Shown: positions 52,605-62,800 of the stretch, piece by piece
Numbering within the stretch: the stretch's first letter is position 1
How the letters are laid out: every line of letters begins with the position of its first letter
Source of the DNA: Thraustochytrium sp. TN22
Lineage: Eukaryota > Sar > Bigyra > Thraustochytrida > Thraustochytriidae
DNA length: 64,000 nucleotides
Assembly: GCA_013306675.1 (NCBI GenBank)
Contig: JABLUY010000091.1
Location: 1-64,000, forward strand
Reading direction: 5' to 3'
Notes under the pieces: generated by a model
Told to the model about the DNA's origin: nothing
Seen by the model: only the letters and a program-made list of their open reading frames with translations
Databases searched by the model: none
Translations under genes and position numbers: made by a program

Positions 52605-55385
52605 TCAGGCCCAGAGGTGGGAGACCTGGGGGTCGAGCCGGAACGGGTCGGGGCCGACGAAGTTGAGCGGCGTGCGGCAGAGGTCGACGTGGAAGGGGTC
52701 GGCGTCCGTGCGGACGTGGACAAGGCGGAGACTCGTGGAGCGCAGCGTGAAGATCTGACGGCCGCGGACGCGCTGCAGGACGTGCGGAGGGAAGCGCACC
52801 GACAGGGTGAGCGTGTCGCCGACGAAGACGTCGAGGTCGCGCAGCGCGACGTCATAGTGCGCGTAGGTCTGGTCGCGATCGGGCCCCGAGACCCGGGCGG
52901 TGTCCGCGACGCCCGTGAGCGCAGCACTAGCGCTGCCGCTCTTGGTGATGCGCCACTCCATGCCGAGCGTGCCGCCGTGCGGCCCGCGACGATCGCGAAG
53001 AGGTTGCCCGGCGCCGACCTTCTCCATGCGGATGGTCCACTCGAGGTGCAAGACGCCGGATCGGGGCCCGACGTGCACGTACACCTCGTGGAGGCGGTGA
53101 TAGGCGTTTGCAGAGCGGTGGCCGTCCAGGAGCACGGAGGTCTCGAGCTCCCACGCCCGGTCTTGGAGGACCGTGCGCCGCGAAGGGCTGGTGTCCTGCG
53201 GCAGGGCTCGAGCGTGGCCCGCCGCAACAGGCTCGTCCTTGGCGGCCTCGGCAAAGGCCTCGGCTTCGGTCGCGTCTTGGCCGAGGATGGCACGCACCAC
53301 GAGTCCCTGCACTCCAGCGCTCCTCCACCAGGCGGCGCCAGCGTCGGCGGGAGGGGGGCGCACCTCGATGAGGAGCTTGTCGCCGCTGCGCCAGTCACCC
53401 GAGACGACCGCGTAGCGCGTGTACTTGCGGTCGTCACCGCCTGCGACCGGCTCTGCGCTGGCACGCGCGTCGCCCGCGAGCACGACCGCGACCACGGCGT
53501 CACCGATGGGACGCTCGCGGCGCTCTCGCAGCACGCGCCACTCAACCGGGTGCGAGACGTCCCAGCGCAACGCCAGCGAGCACGCGGCGCCCACCCCAGG
53601 CGGCAGCGTGACCTCGCAGATATCGGCCGTGTCCGCCGAGGGTGAGTCGCGCAGGTACTCGAGCGGCTCGCGGGCGTCCTGCGCGAATACCTCGAAGGAG
53701 CCGTGCGCCGGGGCGGCGGCGTCCCCGTAGCCGTGACGGCTCGCGCCGGCGGCGCGCTCGAAGGCGAGCGCCTCGAGCAGACGCCGCTTCATGTGCACGG
53801 AGAAGAAGAGGTGCTCGGACGGGCCAAGCGAGCGCAAGGAGGGCTTGCCGCGCACCGCGCGGCGCAGACGCTCGGCGCCCTGCTGCTGCGCGCCGTCCAG
53901 GTCGGGGCGGTAGAAGCGGTTGCGAGCCAAGTTGAGTGTTTCGAGCGGGGCTTCGGTCGTCTCGAGCGCGGCGGCGAGGTAGCCCGCGCTGGCGTCCGTA
54001 AGCTCGTTGGACGCCAGGTTGACCTCCTTGAGCGTACAGCTCTTGGCAATAGCCTTGGCGAGCCAGGCAGCGCCCTGCGGTCCAATTCCATTCATGCGCA
54101 GCACAAGGCGCTCCAGCAGGTGGAAGCTCTCGCGCGGCGCGTCGCGCAGCTTGGCATGGAAGCTGGCGTCGCGGACGTCGAGGGCGCCCACGGTCTGCAC
54201 CGCGCGCAGCATGGCCTTGGCCACGACGACAGCGCCCGCCGATCCGATGAAGGCCATGCTGAGGTCCAGCTCGCGCAGGTACGCCTTGCAGAGGCCCTCG
54301 CTGGCGAGCGCGACCAGTGCCGCCTTGGGCAGCGAGCGCTGCACCAGCCCGAGCCGCGTTACGCTGCAGTGCGCGGAGAGCACGGCGGAGATGAAGAGTG
54401 CCGTGTTGCCGCGCTTCGTAAAAGACGCGCGCTCCTGGCGCGGGTCGCTCAGCGAGATGATCAGGCTGGTGAGCGCGCCGCGCGCGTCGCCAAAGAGCGG
54501 GCCGAGCGTCTTGCCAGCATCCGCGTCGTCTGCGAACGGGTTCTCGCTCAGGTCCAGCGCCTCGAGCGTCTCATTGCGCTGCAGCGCGCGCGCTACAGTC
54601 TGCGCGCCCGCCAGGTGCAGCCAGTTGCCGCACAGCGACAGCTTGCGCAGGCCGCTGCCGCGTAACGTCAGCATTTGCGCAACCAGTGGCGCACAGCTGT
54701 CCCCTAGCGCGTTGTGGCCGAGGTCCACCTCGCGCAGCGTTGGTACATGTGCCATGGCTTTGACGAGCTGCTCTAGCATTGGGTCGTTCACGCCATGGCC
54801 GCGGAGCTGTAGCACGCTCAAGTTCTCCAGCGTCTCCCGCCGGCCTAAATCCAGTCGCATGCCGGCCACGTCTGTATACAGCGCCACGTCGACCGAGCCA
54901 CTGTCCTCCGACTCCTCGCCGGCATCTGACTCAGAGTCATCTCCATGACCCACGTCGAAGGACAGCTTCTTCTCCTCCTCATCTGAAGCTACCGCGGGTC
55001 GGCTGCGGCGCCGCTGCTTGGACCGCAGCTTGTCCTTCTCCAGCGTCTCGCGCAGCGCGGCCAGCTCCTGCTCCTTCTCAAGCAGCTGAAGCTCCATAAG
55101 CTTGCGCTCCTTCTCCACGAGCCGCTGCACCTCCTCGAGCAGCTCGGCCTCCTGCACGGCCTGCTCCCTGCGCGTCTTTTGCAGCAGCAGCTCCTGCGGC
55201 TGCTGGTGCTCCTCTGCGGCTGCGGTCGACAAAACCTCGGCATCGTTCGTGGCCCGCGGAGGCTCTCGTGGCCGTCTCGCGGAGGCGCTGCGCGCCGGCC
55301 TCCTCGTGGACGCCGCGCTGCTCTTGAGCCTTGCCGCCGCCGCGGACAGCGGGCTGAGCTCGCGCTTGACCTTGTCCCGCGGCAT
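52605..55385 (-). CDS. Coiled-coil / leucine-rich-repeat (RNI-type) protein with unknown C-terminal domain
   Basis: A 926-residue protein. The N terminus is basic, then a strong coiled coil runs over about 58-125 (EAELLEEVQRLVEKERKLME; LQLLEKEQELAALRETLEKD), an acidic patch over 140-165, and LRRs of the ribonuclease-inhibitor type over about 180-540 (LREVDLGHNALGDSCAPLVA; LRKLSLCGNWLHLAGAQTVA; LEALDLSENPFADDA; LKEVNLASNELTDASAGYLA; LETLNLARNRF). The last 330 residues are beta-rich with WRVLRERRERPIGDAVVAVV and WELETSVLLDGHRSA, not recognised. Such LRRs bind protein partners; no NB-ARC or NACHT nucleotide-binding domain is present, so this is not an NLR. The ATG at 55385 (MPRDKVKREL) is used; upstream opens at TTG. 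Confidence 0.75.
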   Translation of the reverse strand: MPRDKVKRELSPLSAAAARLKSSAASTRRPARSASARRPREPPRATNDAEVLSTAAAEEHQQPQELLLQKTRREQAVQEAELLEEVQRLVEKERKLMELQLLEKEQELAALRETLEKDKLRSKQRRRSRPAVASDEEEKKLSFDVGHGDDSESDAGEESEDSGSVDVALYTDVAGMRLDLGRRETLENLSVLQLRGHGVNDPMLEQLVKAMAHVPTLREVDLGHNALGDSCAPLVAQMLTLRGSGLRKLSLCGNWLHLAGAQTVARALQRNETLEALDLSENPFADDADAGKTLGPLFGDARGALTSLIISLSDPRQERASFTKRGNTALFISAVLSAHCSVTRLGLVQRSLPKAALVALASEGLCKAYLRELDLSMAFIGSAGAVVVAKAMLRAVQTVGALDVRDASFHAKLRDAPRESFHLLERLVLRMNGIGPQGAAWLAKAIAKSCTLKEVNLASNELTDASAGYLAAALETTEAPLETLNLARNRFYRPDLDGAQQQGAERLRRAVRGKPSLRSLGPSEHLFFSVHMKRRLLEALAFERAAGASRHGYGDAAAPAHGSFEVFAQDAREPLEYLRDSPSADTADICEVTLPPGVGAACSLALRWDVSHPVEWRVLRERRERPIGDAVVAVVLAGDARASAEPVAGGDDRKYTRYAVVSGDWRSGDKLLIEVRPPPADAGAAWWRSAGVQGLVVRAILGQDATEAEAFAEAAKDEPVAAGHARALPQDTSPSRRTVLQDRAWELETSVLLDGHRSANAYHRLHEVYVHVGPRSGVLHLEWTIRMEKVGAGQPLRDRRGPHGGTLGMEWRITKSGSASAALTGVADTARVSGPDRDQTYAHYDVALRDLDVFVGDTLTLSVRFPPHVLQRVRGRQIFTLRSTSLRLVHVRTDADPFHVDLCRTPLNFVGPDPFRLDPQVSHLWA

Positions 55386-55898
55386 GCCGGCCCGAGGTCT
55401 CAAGCGATGGCGCGCCGCCGGCGACTGTCGCTGCCAACGACTGACGCCGGGCGCTCTGCGCTCTGCGCCGGGCGCTCGGCGCAAGTCCTGCCTGCGCGCG
55501 TGCGTGCGTGCGCACGCGCTCGCTCCGCGTTTGCTTGCGATCTGACGGTGAGGAAGTGGGACGAGTTTGACCCATCGGCTCGGCTCAGCGTGACGTCAAC
55601 GGCACAGTCACTCGTCCTTGCGATCAAGAAGGCGGTGGTGGATCTCCCGAGTCCCCCGGCAGCCGGAAAAGTCTGGGCCAGACCGAGCCGCGCAGCTCTA
55701 GCTAGAGAGCTGGCAAGAGCACGAACATCGTGCTGGCCCTGGTCAAGTCCGGCAGGTGGAGAAGATTGGGCAAGACCAAGATGCTATCATGAAATGAAGA
55801 AGAGGAAAAGGCTGTGGTTGGTATCAAACAAGCCTCCCCGAAAAGAGAGGCAAAGCTATCGTCGTGCGACGAAGGAAATTCGTCGCCCGTGAAGCCTA
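55386..55898. other. Spacer upstream of the LRR gene
   Basis: About 510 bases holding the LRR promoter and the 3' UTR of the P-loop gene. Short TGCGTGCGTGCG repeat near 55500; lower GC from 55740 to 55890. No gene recognised. Confidence 0.5.
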
Positions 55899-56801
55899 CT
55901 ACACGGCGCCGAGCTCACGAAGCTCGGCGTCGATGACTTCCTTGAGGTGCTCGTAGACCTGCGCGAGCTTCATGTCGAAGTCGTGCGTGTTGTCAATGAC
56001 GCGCTGGTGCGGGTGGCCACGGTAGCTCTCAAGCACTGCGCGATCGAGGCGACGCGCCTCGGCGAGGTCCTCGGGCGTAGCGTTGGGGTGACGCTCGCGA
56101 AAGTAGAACTCGGCGCCGTCAGCGGCGGTGACAAGGTGCAGGATGAGGTCGTACCGATCGAGCACGGACAACAGACCGTCGCGAACCCACGCGTTGTAGT
56201 TCAGCACACGCGACCAGAGTTCGGGCGGAATGAAGGCCGCCACGTCTGGCAATGCGCGGTCGTAAAGGATGATGGAGGGCTGGCCCGAGCAGCGCGCAAT
56301 CTCCGTGAAGCTCTGCTCCATCTGCAGCTGGAGCTCAAGTAGGCGCGCCTCGAAGGTGACGAGCGCGTCCGGGTCGCCGTCGCGGCCTGGGTAGACACAT
56401 CCGCCGTTCATGAGCAGCGTGGGCACCTCGGGCACGTGGTAGACGTTCCAGCCATCGTCGCGCAGTCTGGCCTCGAGAAACTCGATCGAGCTGGCCTTGC
56501 CGGCGCACTGGCCGCCAGACAGCACCACCTGGAAGACGGGCGCCTCCCCCTGCACGGCGAGCTGCTTGCCACGTTGCAGGAGCTCTCGGTCCTTGGCGCG
56601 CTCGTCCAGGTGATGCCAGGGCGACCACTTGGTCACCATCCCGCGCCGTCGCCGGCGCATGAGCTCGCGCAGGCTCCTGGCGAGCGCCACGGCCGACGCG
56701 CCGGCTACGCACGCCGCCACGCCCGCCGCGAAGGCGCGCTGCTCGCCCGCGTCCAGGCCCGTCAGCGAGTGCAACCTCGCCGACAGCGCCGCCGCCGCCA
56801 T
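55899..56801 (-). CDS. Ttd14/NadR-like P-loop NTPase with N-terminal membrane segment
   Basis: A P-loop NTPase of the group containing Drosophila Ttd14 (TRPL translocation defect 14) and the kinase part of NadR. The 300-residue product has a hydrophobic segment at 23-42 (AFAAGVAACVAGASAVALAR), a basic stop-transfer run, then a Walker A variant LSGGQCAGKASS at 94-105. Further family features follow: LYDRALPDVAAFIP with the catalytic-type DR, YDLILHLVTAADGAEFYF with an Asp after a hydrophobic strand, and EDLAEARRLDRAVLESYRGH. The Walker A Ser/Thr is replaced (GKAS for GKSS), which keeps the Lys. The substrate is unknown; family members bind GTP or nucleosides. The ATG at 56801 lies directly below GC-rich arrays. 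Confidence 0.75.
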   Translation of the reverse strand: MAAAALSARLHSLTGLDAGEQRAFAAGVAACVAGASAVALARSLRELMRRRRRGMVTKWSPWHHLDERAKDRELLQRGKQLAVQGEAPVFQVVLSGGQCAGKASSIEFLEARLRDDGWNVYHVPEVPTLLMNGGCVYPGRDGDPDALVTFEARLLELQLQMEQSFTEIARCSGQPSIILYDRALPDVAAFIPPELWSRVLNYNAWVRDGLLSVLDRYDLILHLVTAADGAEFYFRERHPNATPEDLAEARRLDRAVLESYRGHPHQRVIDNTHDFDMKLAQVYEHLKEVIDAELRELGAV

Positions 56802-57813
56802 GCTGCCCTGCCCTGCCCTGCCCTGCGCTGCCCTGCGTTGCCCTGCGCTGCCCTGCGCTGCGAGCCGCCGCCCGCCGCCCGCCGCCCGCCGCCCGCCGCC
56901 CGCCGCCCGCCGCCCGCCGCCCGCTGCTGCCGCCCTTTTGCGAGGCCTCGGTTGGGGCTTTGCCTCGGGGCCGAGGTCCACCGAGTCGACGGCGTCGAGG
57001 CCGAGCAGGACCACCAGGGCGGCGGCGGCACGTGCTCCAGCCCGCCGCCACGTTCCGCGGGCTGCGAGGCGCGAAAGGCGGCCATCTTGGGGCTCGGCCC
57101 GGGCCAAGGGGCGCGGCCCGGGCCTCGTGGACGTTTGGCCGACCTCCTGCGCGATGTCCAACGAGCCGCAACATCGCCAGGTGCAGCGGTGCGCAGCGAT
57201 GCGCAGCAATGCAGAGACTCCACAGCAATGTGCGCGCACATTGGGTGGCCGGATGCTTTGGCGAGCGCACGCAGCCTGAAGAGCAAAAACATGGAAGAGC
57301 TCGATGCAGCGCTGAGGTGAGGTGCAAGGAGTTCAATCAACGTTCAACCACACCTGTCTGTCAGCCTGAGGGCCGGGCGACCCTTTGATCGGCACGGCTT
57401 GCTTCCCCGCTGATTCTGAGCGACGAATACATCGTTGCAGCTTGGCTTAGCTGTGTGGCCCGGGACATGCCTTGCGACAACTCGCTCTGTCTGTGAGACC
57501 CCTCGATGGTGGTCCTCCTTCTACCTTGCCAAGGTGACCTTGGTGGCGCCTTGGTGGCACGATACATTCTCTCTCTCTTATCTCTCCCTCTCTCTCCTAC
57601 TTTCAGGCCTAAGACATCTCTTTCTTTGCACGGCCCTGCCGCGTTTTGATCTTGCGGCGGATTGCCGGGGCTTGATCGGTCACGCTCAGGCTCGCCCGGA
57701 TCCGGCGCCGCGATCCACGATCCGCGACGCGCAGAACGGCAAAGCCTGCCAGTGGACGAGCGCGGCGCGGCGCGGAGCGATCGACGGACCGGACCGCCCG
57801 AGAGAAGGTCAAG
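56802..57813. other. Divergent region, P-loop gene / aldose 1-epimerase
   Basis: About 1 kb. The two arrays at 56805-56932 lie next to the P-loop gene. Short CAGCGGTGCGCAGCGATGCG repeats occur near 57180-57210. Lower-GC sequence with TCTCTCTC runs at 57560-57605 lies about 210 bases before the epimerase ATG. An open frame on the minus strand crosses the arrays without an ATG and is not called. Confidence 0.5.
56805..56932 (-). repeat. (CCCTG)n and (GCCGCCC)n arrays in the leader of the P-loop gene
   Basis: GCCCTGCCCTGCGCTG-type units (56805-56860), then about nine GCCGCCC heptamer-like units (56864-56932). G-rich on the coding strand and abutting the ATG at 56801. Confidence 0.9.
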
Positions 57814-58971
57814 ATGAGCGTGCAGGTGTCGGCGCTGGAGCTGGAGTGCGACTTCGGGGAGCCCAGCCTGCCGCCGGCGCGGCCACTGCCCAAGGAGCTG
57901 TACAAGGTGACGGTGGACAATGGGCGCGGGCTGGTGATGGAGCTGGCGAGCTTCGGCGCGACGCTGCTGTCGCTCAAGCTGGACGGCACGGAGCTGATCG
58001 TGCGGCTGGACCAGGAGCAGCTGCCGTGCAGGTACGGCACGTACGGCGGCGCGACGATCGGGCGCGTGGCCAACCGCATCGCCAAGGGCGAATTCGAGCT
58101 CAACGGCGAGTCGTACAAGCTCGAGGCGAACAACGGGCCCAACTCGCTGCACGGCGGCGTGCACGGATTCCACCGCCGGTCTTGGGAGGTGCGCGAGGTC
58201 TTTGATCGTGAGGGCGAGGATCAGGTGGGCGTGGTCTTCGACTACGTGGCGGCGGACGGCGAGGAGGGCTTCCCTGGCAAGCTGCTGGCCACGGCGCGCT
58301 ACTCGCTGAGCCGATCGTCCAATGAGATGCACATGCTCTTCACGGCCGCGCTGGACGATACGGACGAGCAGCGCGAAACCATCGTGAACATGTGCAACCA
58401 CGTTTACTGGAATCTGTCCGGCACGCCGGGCAAGACGGTGATCGACCACACGCTGCAGATGCCGTGCCCGTCCTACATTCCGGTCGACGATACGCTCATC
58501 CCGGTGGGCCACATCGCGCCGGTCAAGGACACGCCGTTTGACTTCCGCGGCGAGCCGCGCCGCATCGGCGATCGCCTCAAGGAGGTCGGGTCCGGGGAGA
58601 ACTACGGCTACGATCATTGCATCTCCTTTCTCACGCCTGACGGCGAGGCTGACGACAGCGCCGATATCCCCACGCTCACGCGCGACCTCGGCCCGGGCCA
58701 CGAGAACACGGAGATGCGCGTCATCGCCACGCTCGCCGACCCTTCCTCCGGCCGCTCCATGACCATGGCCACCACTCAGCCCGGTGTCCAGGTTTACTCT
58801 GGCAACTTCATGCCTGGCGATCACAAGCACACCGCCATCGCCCTCGAGACCGAGCATCTGCCGGACTCCATCAATCAGCGCAAGAAGAACGAGCGCTTCC
58901 CCTCCGTCACCCTTTCGCCTGGCCAGAAGTACGCCCAGGCCACCATCTACACGTTTTCCTCCTCTACGTAG
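57814..58971 (+). CDS. GALM: Aldose 1-epimerase (galactose mutarotase)
   Basis: Converts alpha- and beta-anomers of galactose/glucose, feeding the Leloir pathway. The 385-residue product has all the landmarks: FGATLLSLKLDG near the start, NSLHGGVHGFHRRSW with His113 and His117, NHVYWNLSG with the catalytic-acid His206, PVDDTLIPVGHIAPVKDTPF, YDHCISF, VQVYSGNF and ALETEHLPDSIN with the catalytic-base Glu345. Length is slightly above the human enzyme (342), from an N-terminal extension (about 25 residues) and short loops. The ATG at 57814 (AAGATGAGC) starts MSVQVSALEL. All catalytic residues are in place, so an active enzyme is expected. Confidence 0.92.
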   Translation: MSVQVSALELECDFGEPSLPPARPLPKELYKVTVDNGRGLVMELASFGATLLSLKLDGTELIVRLDQEQLPCRYGTYGGATIGRVANRIAKGEFELNGESYKLEANNGPNSLHGGVHGFHRRSWEVREVFDREGEDQVGVVFDYVAADGEEGFPGKLLATARYSLSRSSNEMHMLFTAALDDTDEQRETIVNMCNHVYWNLSGTPGKTVIDHTLQMPCPSYIPVDDTLIPVGHIAPVKDTPFDFRGEPRRIGDRLKEVGSGENYGYDHCISFLTPDGEADDSADIPTLTRDLGPGHENTEMRVIATLADPSSGRSMTMATTQPGVQVYSGNFMPGDHKHTAIALETEHLPDSINQRKKNERFPSVTLSPGQKYAQATIYTFSSST

Positions 58972-59820
58972 CTCTAACTTAGCCAGTTAGAACTAGAAGA
59001 GCGTACTACCGTCTCGACGTGCACGCGTCTTTCAATAAGATTAACTTATGTTCGTTCCGGAGATTGAGATTTTAGCGAGAGGACGGACTCCACAAACGAT
59101 CGACAGTGTTTGATGGCGATCACGATAAACCCGCGACCATCACGATGCCAACGCCAACCACGAAGGCTGCCTCACAGCGAGCCAATGCCTCGCTTCCCTC
59201 CTGCGTGCTTGCGCATGTCGCGCAGCCCTTGCTCGTCGCGCCTTTTCCCTCGAACACGCGGCCGTCTCGGTCTTCTTCGCTTCGCTCGTCGCGGTGCTGG
59301 CTCGTCACGCCACGGTGCTCCTCCGCGAGGTTTTTCGTTTCCCCCGCGAGCGCGCCGCCGCTGCGTCGCCGCGCCGCGCCGCGCCGCTCGCCGTCGCCGG
59401 CCGGCGGTGGTTAGGCTGCGAGCCCGAGCCGCCGGCCTCGTCCTCGTCCTCGTCCTCGTCGCGGCCGCGGTTGCTCAGTGGTGGCTGGCTGCGCAGCGAG
59501 AGCAGAGCAGAGCGCGAAGCGGCGGCGGCGCGCGGGCGCGGGCGCGCGGCGGCGCGCGCGGCGCGCGAGGCCGCGGCGGCGCGCGCGGGCAGCTCGCGCG
59601 CCGCGGCGCGCGGGCGGCGCCGCGCGGGGCGGGCGGCGCCGGGCGGGCGGCGGCAAACGGCGGCGCGGCGTCGAGCCGTCCAGCGCGGCGCGGCGCGGCG
59701 CGGCGCGGCGCGGCGCGGCGCGGGACGGCGCGGCCTGGTGGCGACTGCCAGGCGGCAAGACTGCGAGCCGGCAGGCCTGCTGCCAGCCGGCAGGCCGGCA
59801 GCTTGCGGCGTGACGTCGAG
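58972..59820. other. Spacer between the epimerase and Nup210 genes
   Basis: About 850 bases. The first 150 are lower GC with AATAAG near 59034 (possible poly(A) signal variant). Then come a (CGT)n/(CTC)n-like tract at 59440-59460, CGCGCGG-rich sequence at 59520-59640, a (GGCGC)n array at 59682-59723 and a (GCCGGCAG)-type repeat at 59765-59805. No gene recognised. Confidence 0.5.
59682..59723 (+). repeat. (GGCGC)n array upstream of Nup210
   Basis: About eight GGCGC pentamers, 98 bases before the ATG, G-rich on the coding strand. Confidence 0.9.
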
Positions 59821-62800
59821 ATGGCGGGCGCTGGGCAAAGATATGGAGGGGGCGAGGTGCCCCGACGACAGCGGCGGCGACGAGGAGAGGCGCGAGGGCG
59901 GCTGCAGATGGTGGCCGCGGCGGCGGCGGCCCTCGTGGCAATGGCTGGCCTGTGGTGGACGCCAGCCGCCGCCCTGGCGGTGGGCGCCGCAGGCGCGGCC
60001 GTGGACGCGGAAGAGGCCCGGTGGCAGACGCAGGGACCGTTCCGAGTGAGCGACGTGAGTCTGCTGCTGCCGTCAGAAAAGGCGGGCGCGGAGGGCGAGG
60101 CGGACGCCAAGGACCTGGTCCCGGTAGTGCGGACTGTGTCGGCGTCGCCCGGGTGCTTTCGGTGGGTCAGCCACGACCCGTTGGTGGTGGAGGTGGTGCC
60201 GGAGCACCAGTCGGGCTGCGCGCAGACCGGGACGAGCGGGTCGGCGCGCATTGTGAGCCGGCACGCGGCGAGCAATCAGACAAAGACCGTGGTGGAGGCC
60301 GTGCAGGAGGACCCGGACTCGGGCGAAGAGAGGACGCTCAGCATCGAGGTGTACGTGTCGCCCATCCACGCCGTGCGCATCCTCACGACGGCGCGGCGAC
60401 TCAACCTGTACGAGGCCGAGACGCTCGAGGTGCAGGCGTACGATGACGAGGAGAACGTATTTTCGGGGCTTTCGGGCCTCGCCTTTACGTGGACGCGGGC
60501 GCACAACGGCACGGGCAAGGGCGACATGCCGCTCGACATCAAGCGCATCTCGGAGTCTGACGTGAGCATGCCGGAAGACCTGATCCAGGAGAAGAACGGC
60601 CGCTACGGCCACAAGGTCGAGGTCAAGGGCATGCACACCGGACCAGCACGCGTCGCGGCGCGCCTACATCACGTTGGCGCCGGCGGCCTCGGCACCGAGG
60701 TCGCGCACGAGGTGGTCATCGACGTCGTGGAGGCACTCGCCGTCTGCCCGCCGGCGCCCGTCCTCATTCCGACGACGAAGCTGCAACTGTCGGCGGCGCG
60801 CAAGGTGAACCGCAACGACTGGGGGCGCGTCAGCGGTACCGCCAAGGGCCACTACAGGTGGCGCGCCAAGGGCGACAGCGTGAAGCTCGCCGGCTCCCCA
60901 CCCGGCCTGATCGAGGCGCTCACTCTGGGTCGCACGGACGTCTTCTTTGAGCAGGTCGATTACGAGACCAATGGCCGGAGCGTCCCGGTGCAGGTGGTCG
61001 AGCCGGAGTCGCTCCTGCTCTGGCTGGCGCCCGTCCAGGCCCAGGTCGCCGCGGAGGCTTCCAGCTCCCCTGGCGCCAAGGCCATCCCGTGCGAGTGGAA
61101 GGCGGGGAGCCAGTTTCCGCTCGACAACCGGCTGCCCTTTGCGCGCTACTGGCGTGCTAACGCCAACGCTGGGGCCAAGGGCTCGGCGCGCTGGCTCATG
61201 GTGGTTGGTCGCCGCTACTTTGTCATGGCCACGCTCGGCTCCAGTCAGCTCGGGCCGAACCAGGTCATTTTCGTGACGCCCGAGATGCGCTTCGCCTTTG
61301 ACCAGGCCCCGGCGCGGGAGCAAGAGGCGCACGGCGGCCTGGCCTTTATGGACGCGGCCGAGGCCGAGGCCGCGACCGGGATCTCGGCTCTCGCCAACAA
61401 CGTGCGGGTGGTCGAGGCCACGCGCGCCGGCTACCTTGACCTCTCCGCCGCCTTTGAGGCCGCCGGACTCTCGGTGCTCCAGTCCAGCGTGCAGCTCGTG
61501 GATCCGATCCAGCTCGACAGGTACACGATCCGACTCCCCGTGGACATGGCCCGCTCTCCAGTCATGCACGCATTTCGGCTGCACGCGCGTGGCGGCACGA
61601 ACAACTACGTCTACTCCACCGCCGACCTGGACCCCGTCGTGAGCGTTGACTCGAGCAAGGGCGCGCTCCTGGTGCGCCAGCAACGCTTTGCGAATCAGTC
61701 CATCCTCGTCAAGGACCTGCACGACGATTCTAACTTCGCCGAGGCCATGGTGCTCGTGTCCGCGCCCTCGCTGCTGCAGTTCCAGGTCGCTGAGCTCTCG
61801 GTTATCATCGGCGAGAGCTTCCCTCTGCACGCCGTGCTGCGCGACCACGACGGCCAGCTCTACGACAACTGCACGGGCCTCGGCGCGTCCATCCGCTGGG
61901 ACGCGCACGGCGCCGCCGTCATGCGGAACCAGGAGCTCTTCAGCGACTCGAGCTCCGCCAACAACGCGTCGGTGTGCGGTGTCGCGTGGTTCAAGGCCAA
62001 CTCTCCAGGCACCACAACGGTGACCGCGCGCTATGGGCCCAACGAGGCCCTCAAGGCGACGCTCAACATTCGCGTCGTGGACCAGATCCGCATCGTGTCG
62101 CCCGGCCCCGACCCGGCGCTGGACGCCCAGGGCCGGTCCGTGGCGCTCATCATGGTGCACGCCTCGGTGGACATGTTGGTGAGCGACGGCAAGCCGGGCG
62201 CGACCGACATGCAGGTATTTTCCGTGGAGACAGACGCCGCGGGCGGCATGCGCCGCGTGGCCCTCACCGCCGATCCACGGCGCGAGCAAGACTATGTGGG
62301 CATCAGTCTACGCAACACGGGCGCCAGGACCTCGCGCGAGTACACGCTCACGTGCCGGCGGGAGGGCACCTTTGAGATCGTGCTGGACCGCACGCCCTCC
62401 GCCACCATGGTGCTGCACTGTGCCGAGCCGGAGGCGGCCGGCATTGAGCTGCTGCGCACCAGCGGCTACGACAGCGTGGCGTGCGCCGGCACGCAGAATG
62501 CCGCCAGCATGGTGAATGGCATGGAGCAACCGCTGGCGCTCTTCGCGCGCGACAAGGTCGGCCGTCGCTTCTCGCACCTGCAGGGCTTTGAAAGCCACTG
62601 GGAACTGCGCGACGCGACGGCAGACGCCCACGCTGTGACTTTGCGCGACGTCGAGGGCGCCTCACGCTCGGACCTCGTGCGCAACGTGCGCGTGGCGCCT
62701 GCTACCCTCGGCAACGTCACGGTGGCCGGCGCGCTCAACTTCGATGACGGCACGCCGGCCCATGCGCGCGCGCTGCAGGCGACCTTTTTGCTGCGTGTCT

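Noticed and set aside
56802-57336. Upstream minus-strand open frame continuing from the P-loop gene
   Set aside because: It is encoded by the CCCTG and GCCGCCC arrays and has no ATG in frame; treated as leader or promoter.
60664-62289. 541-codon open frame antisense to Nup210
   Set aside because: Shadow of the Nup210 coding strand, which matches gp210 over a long span.
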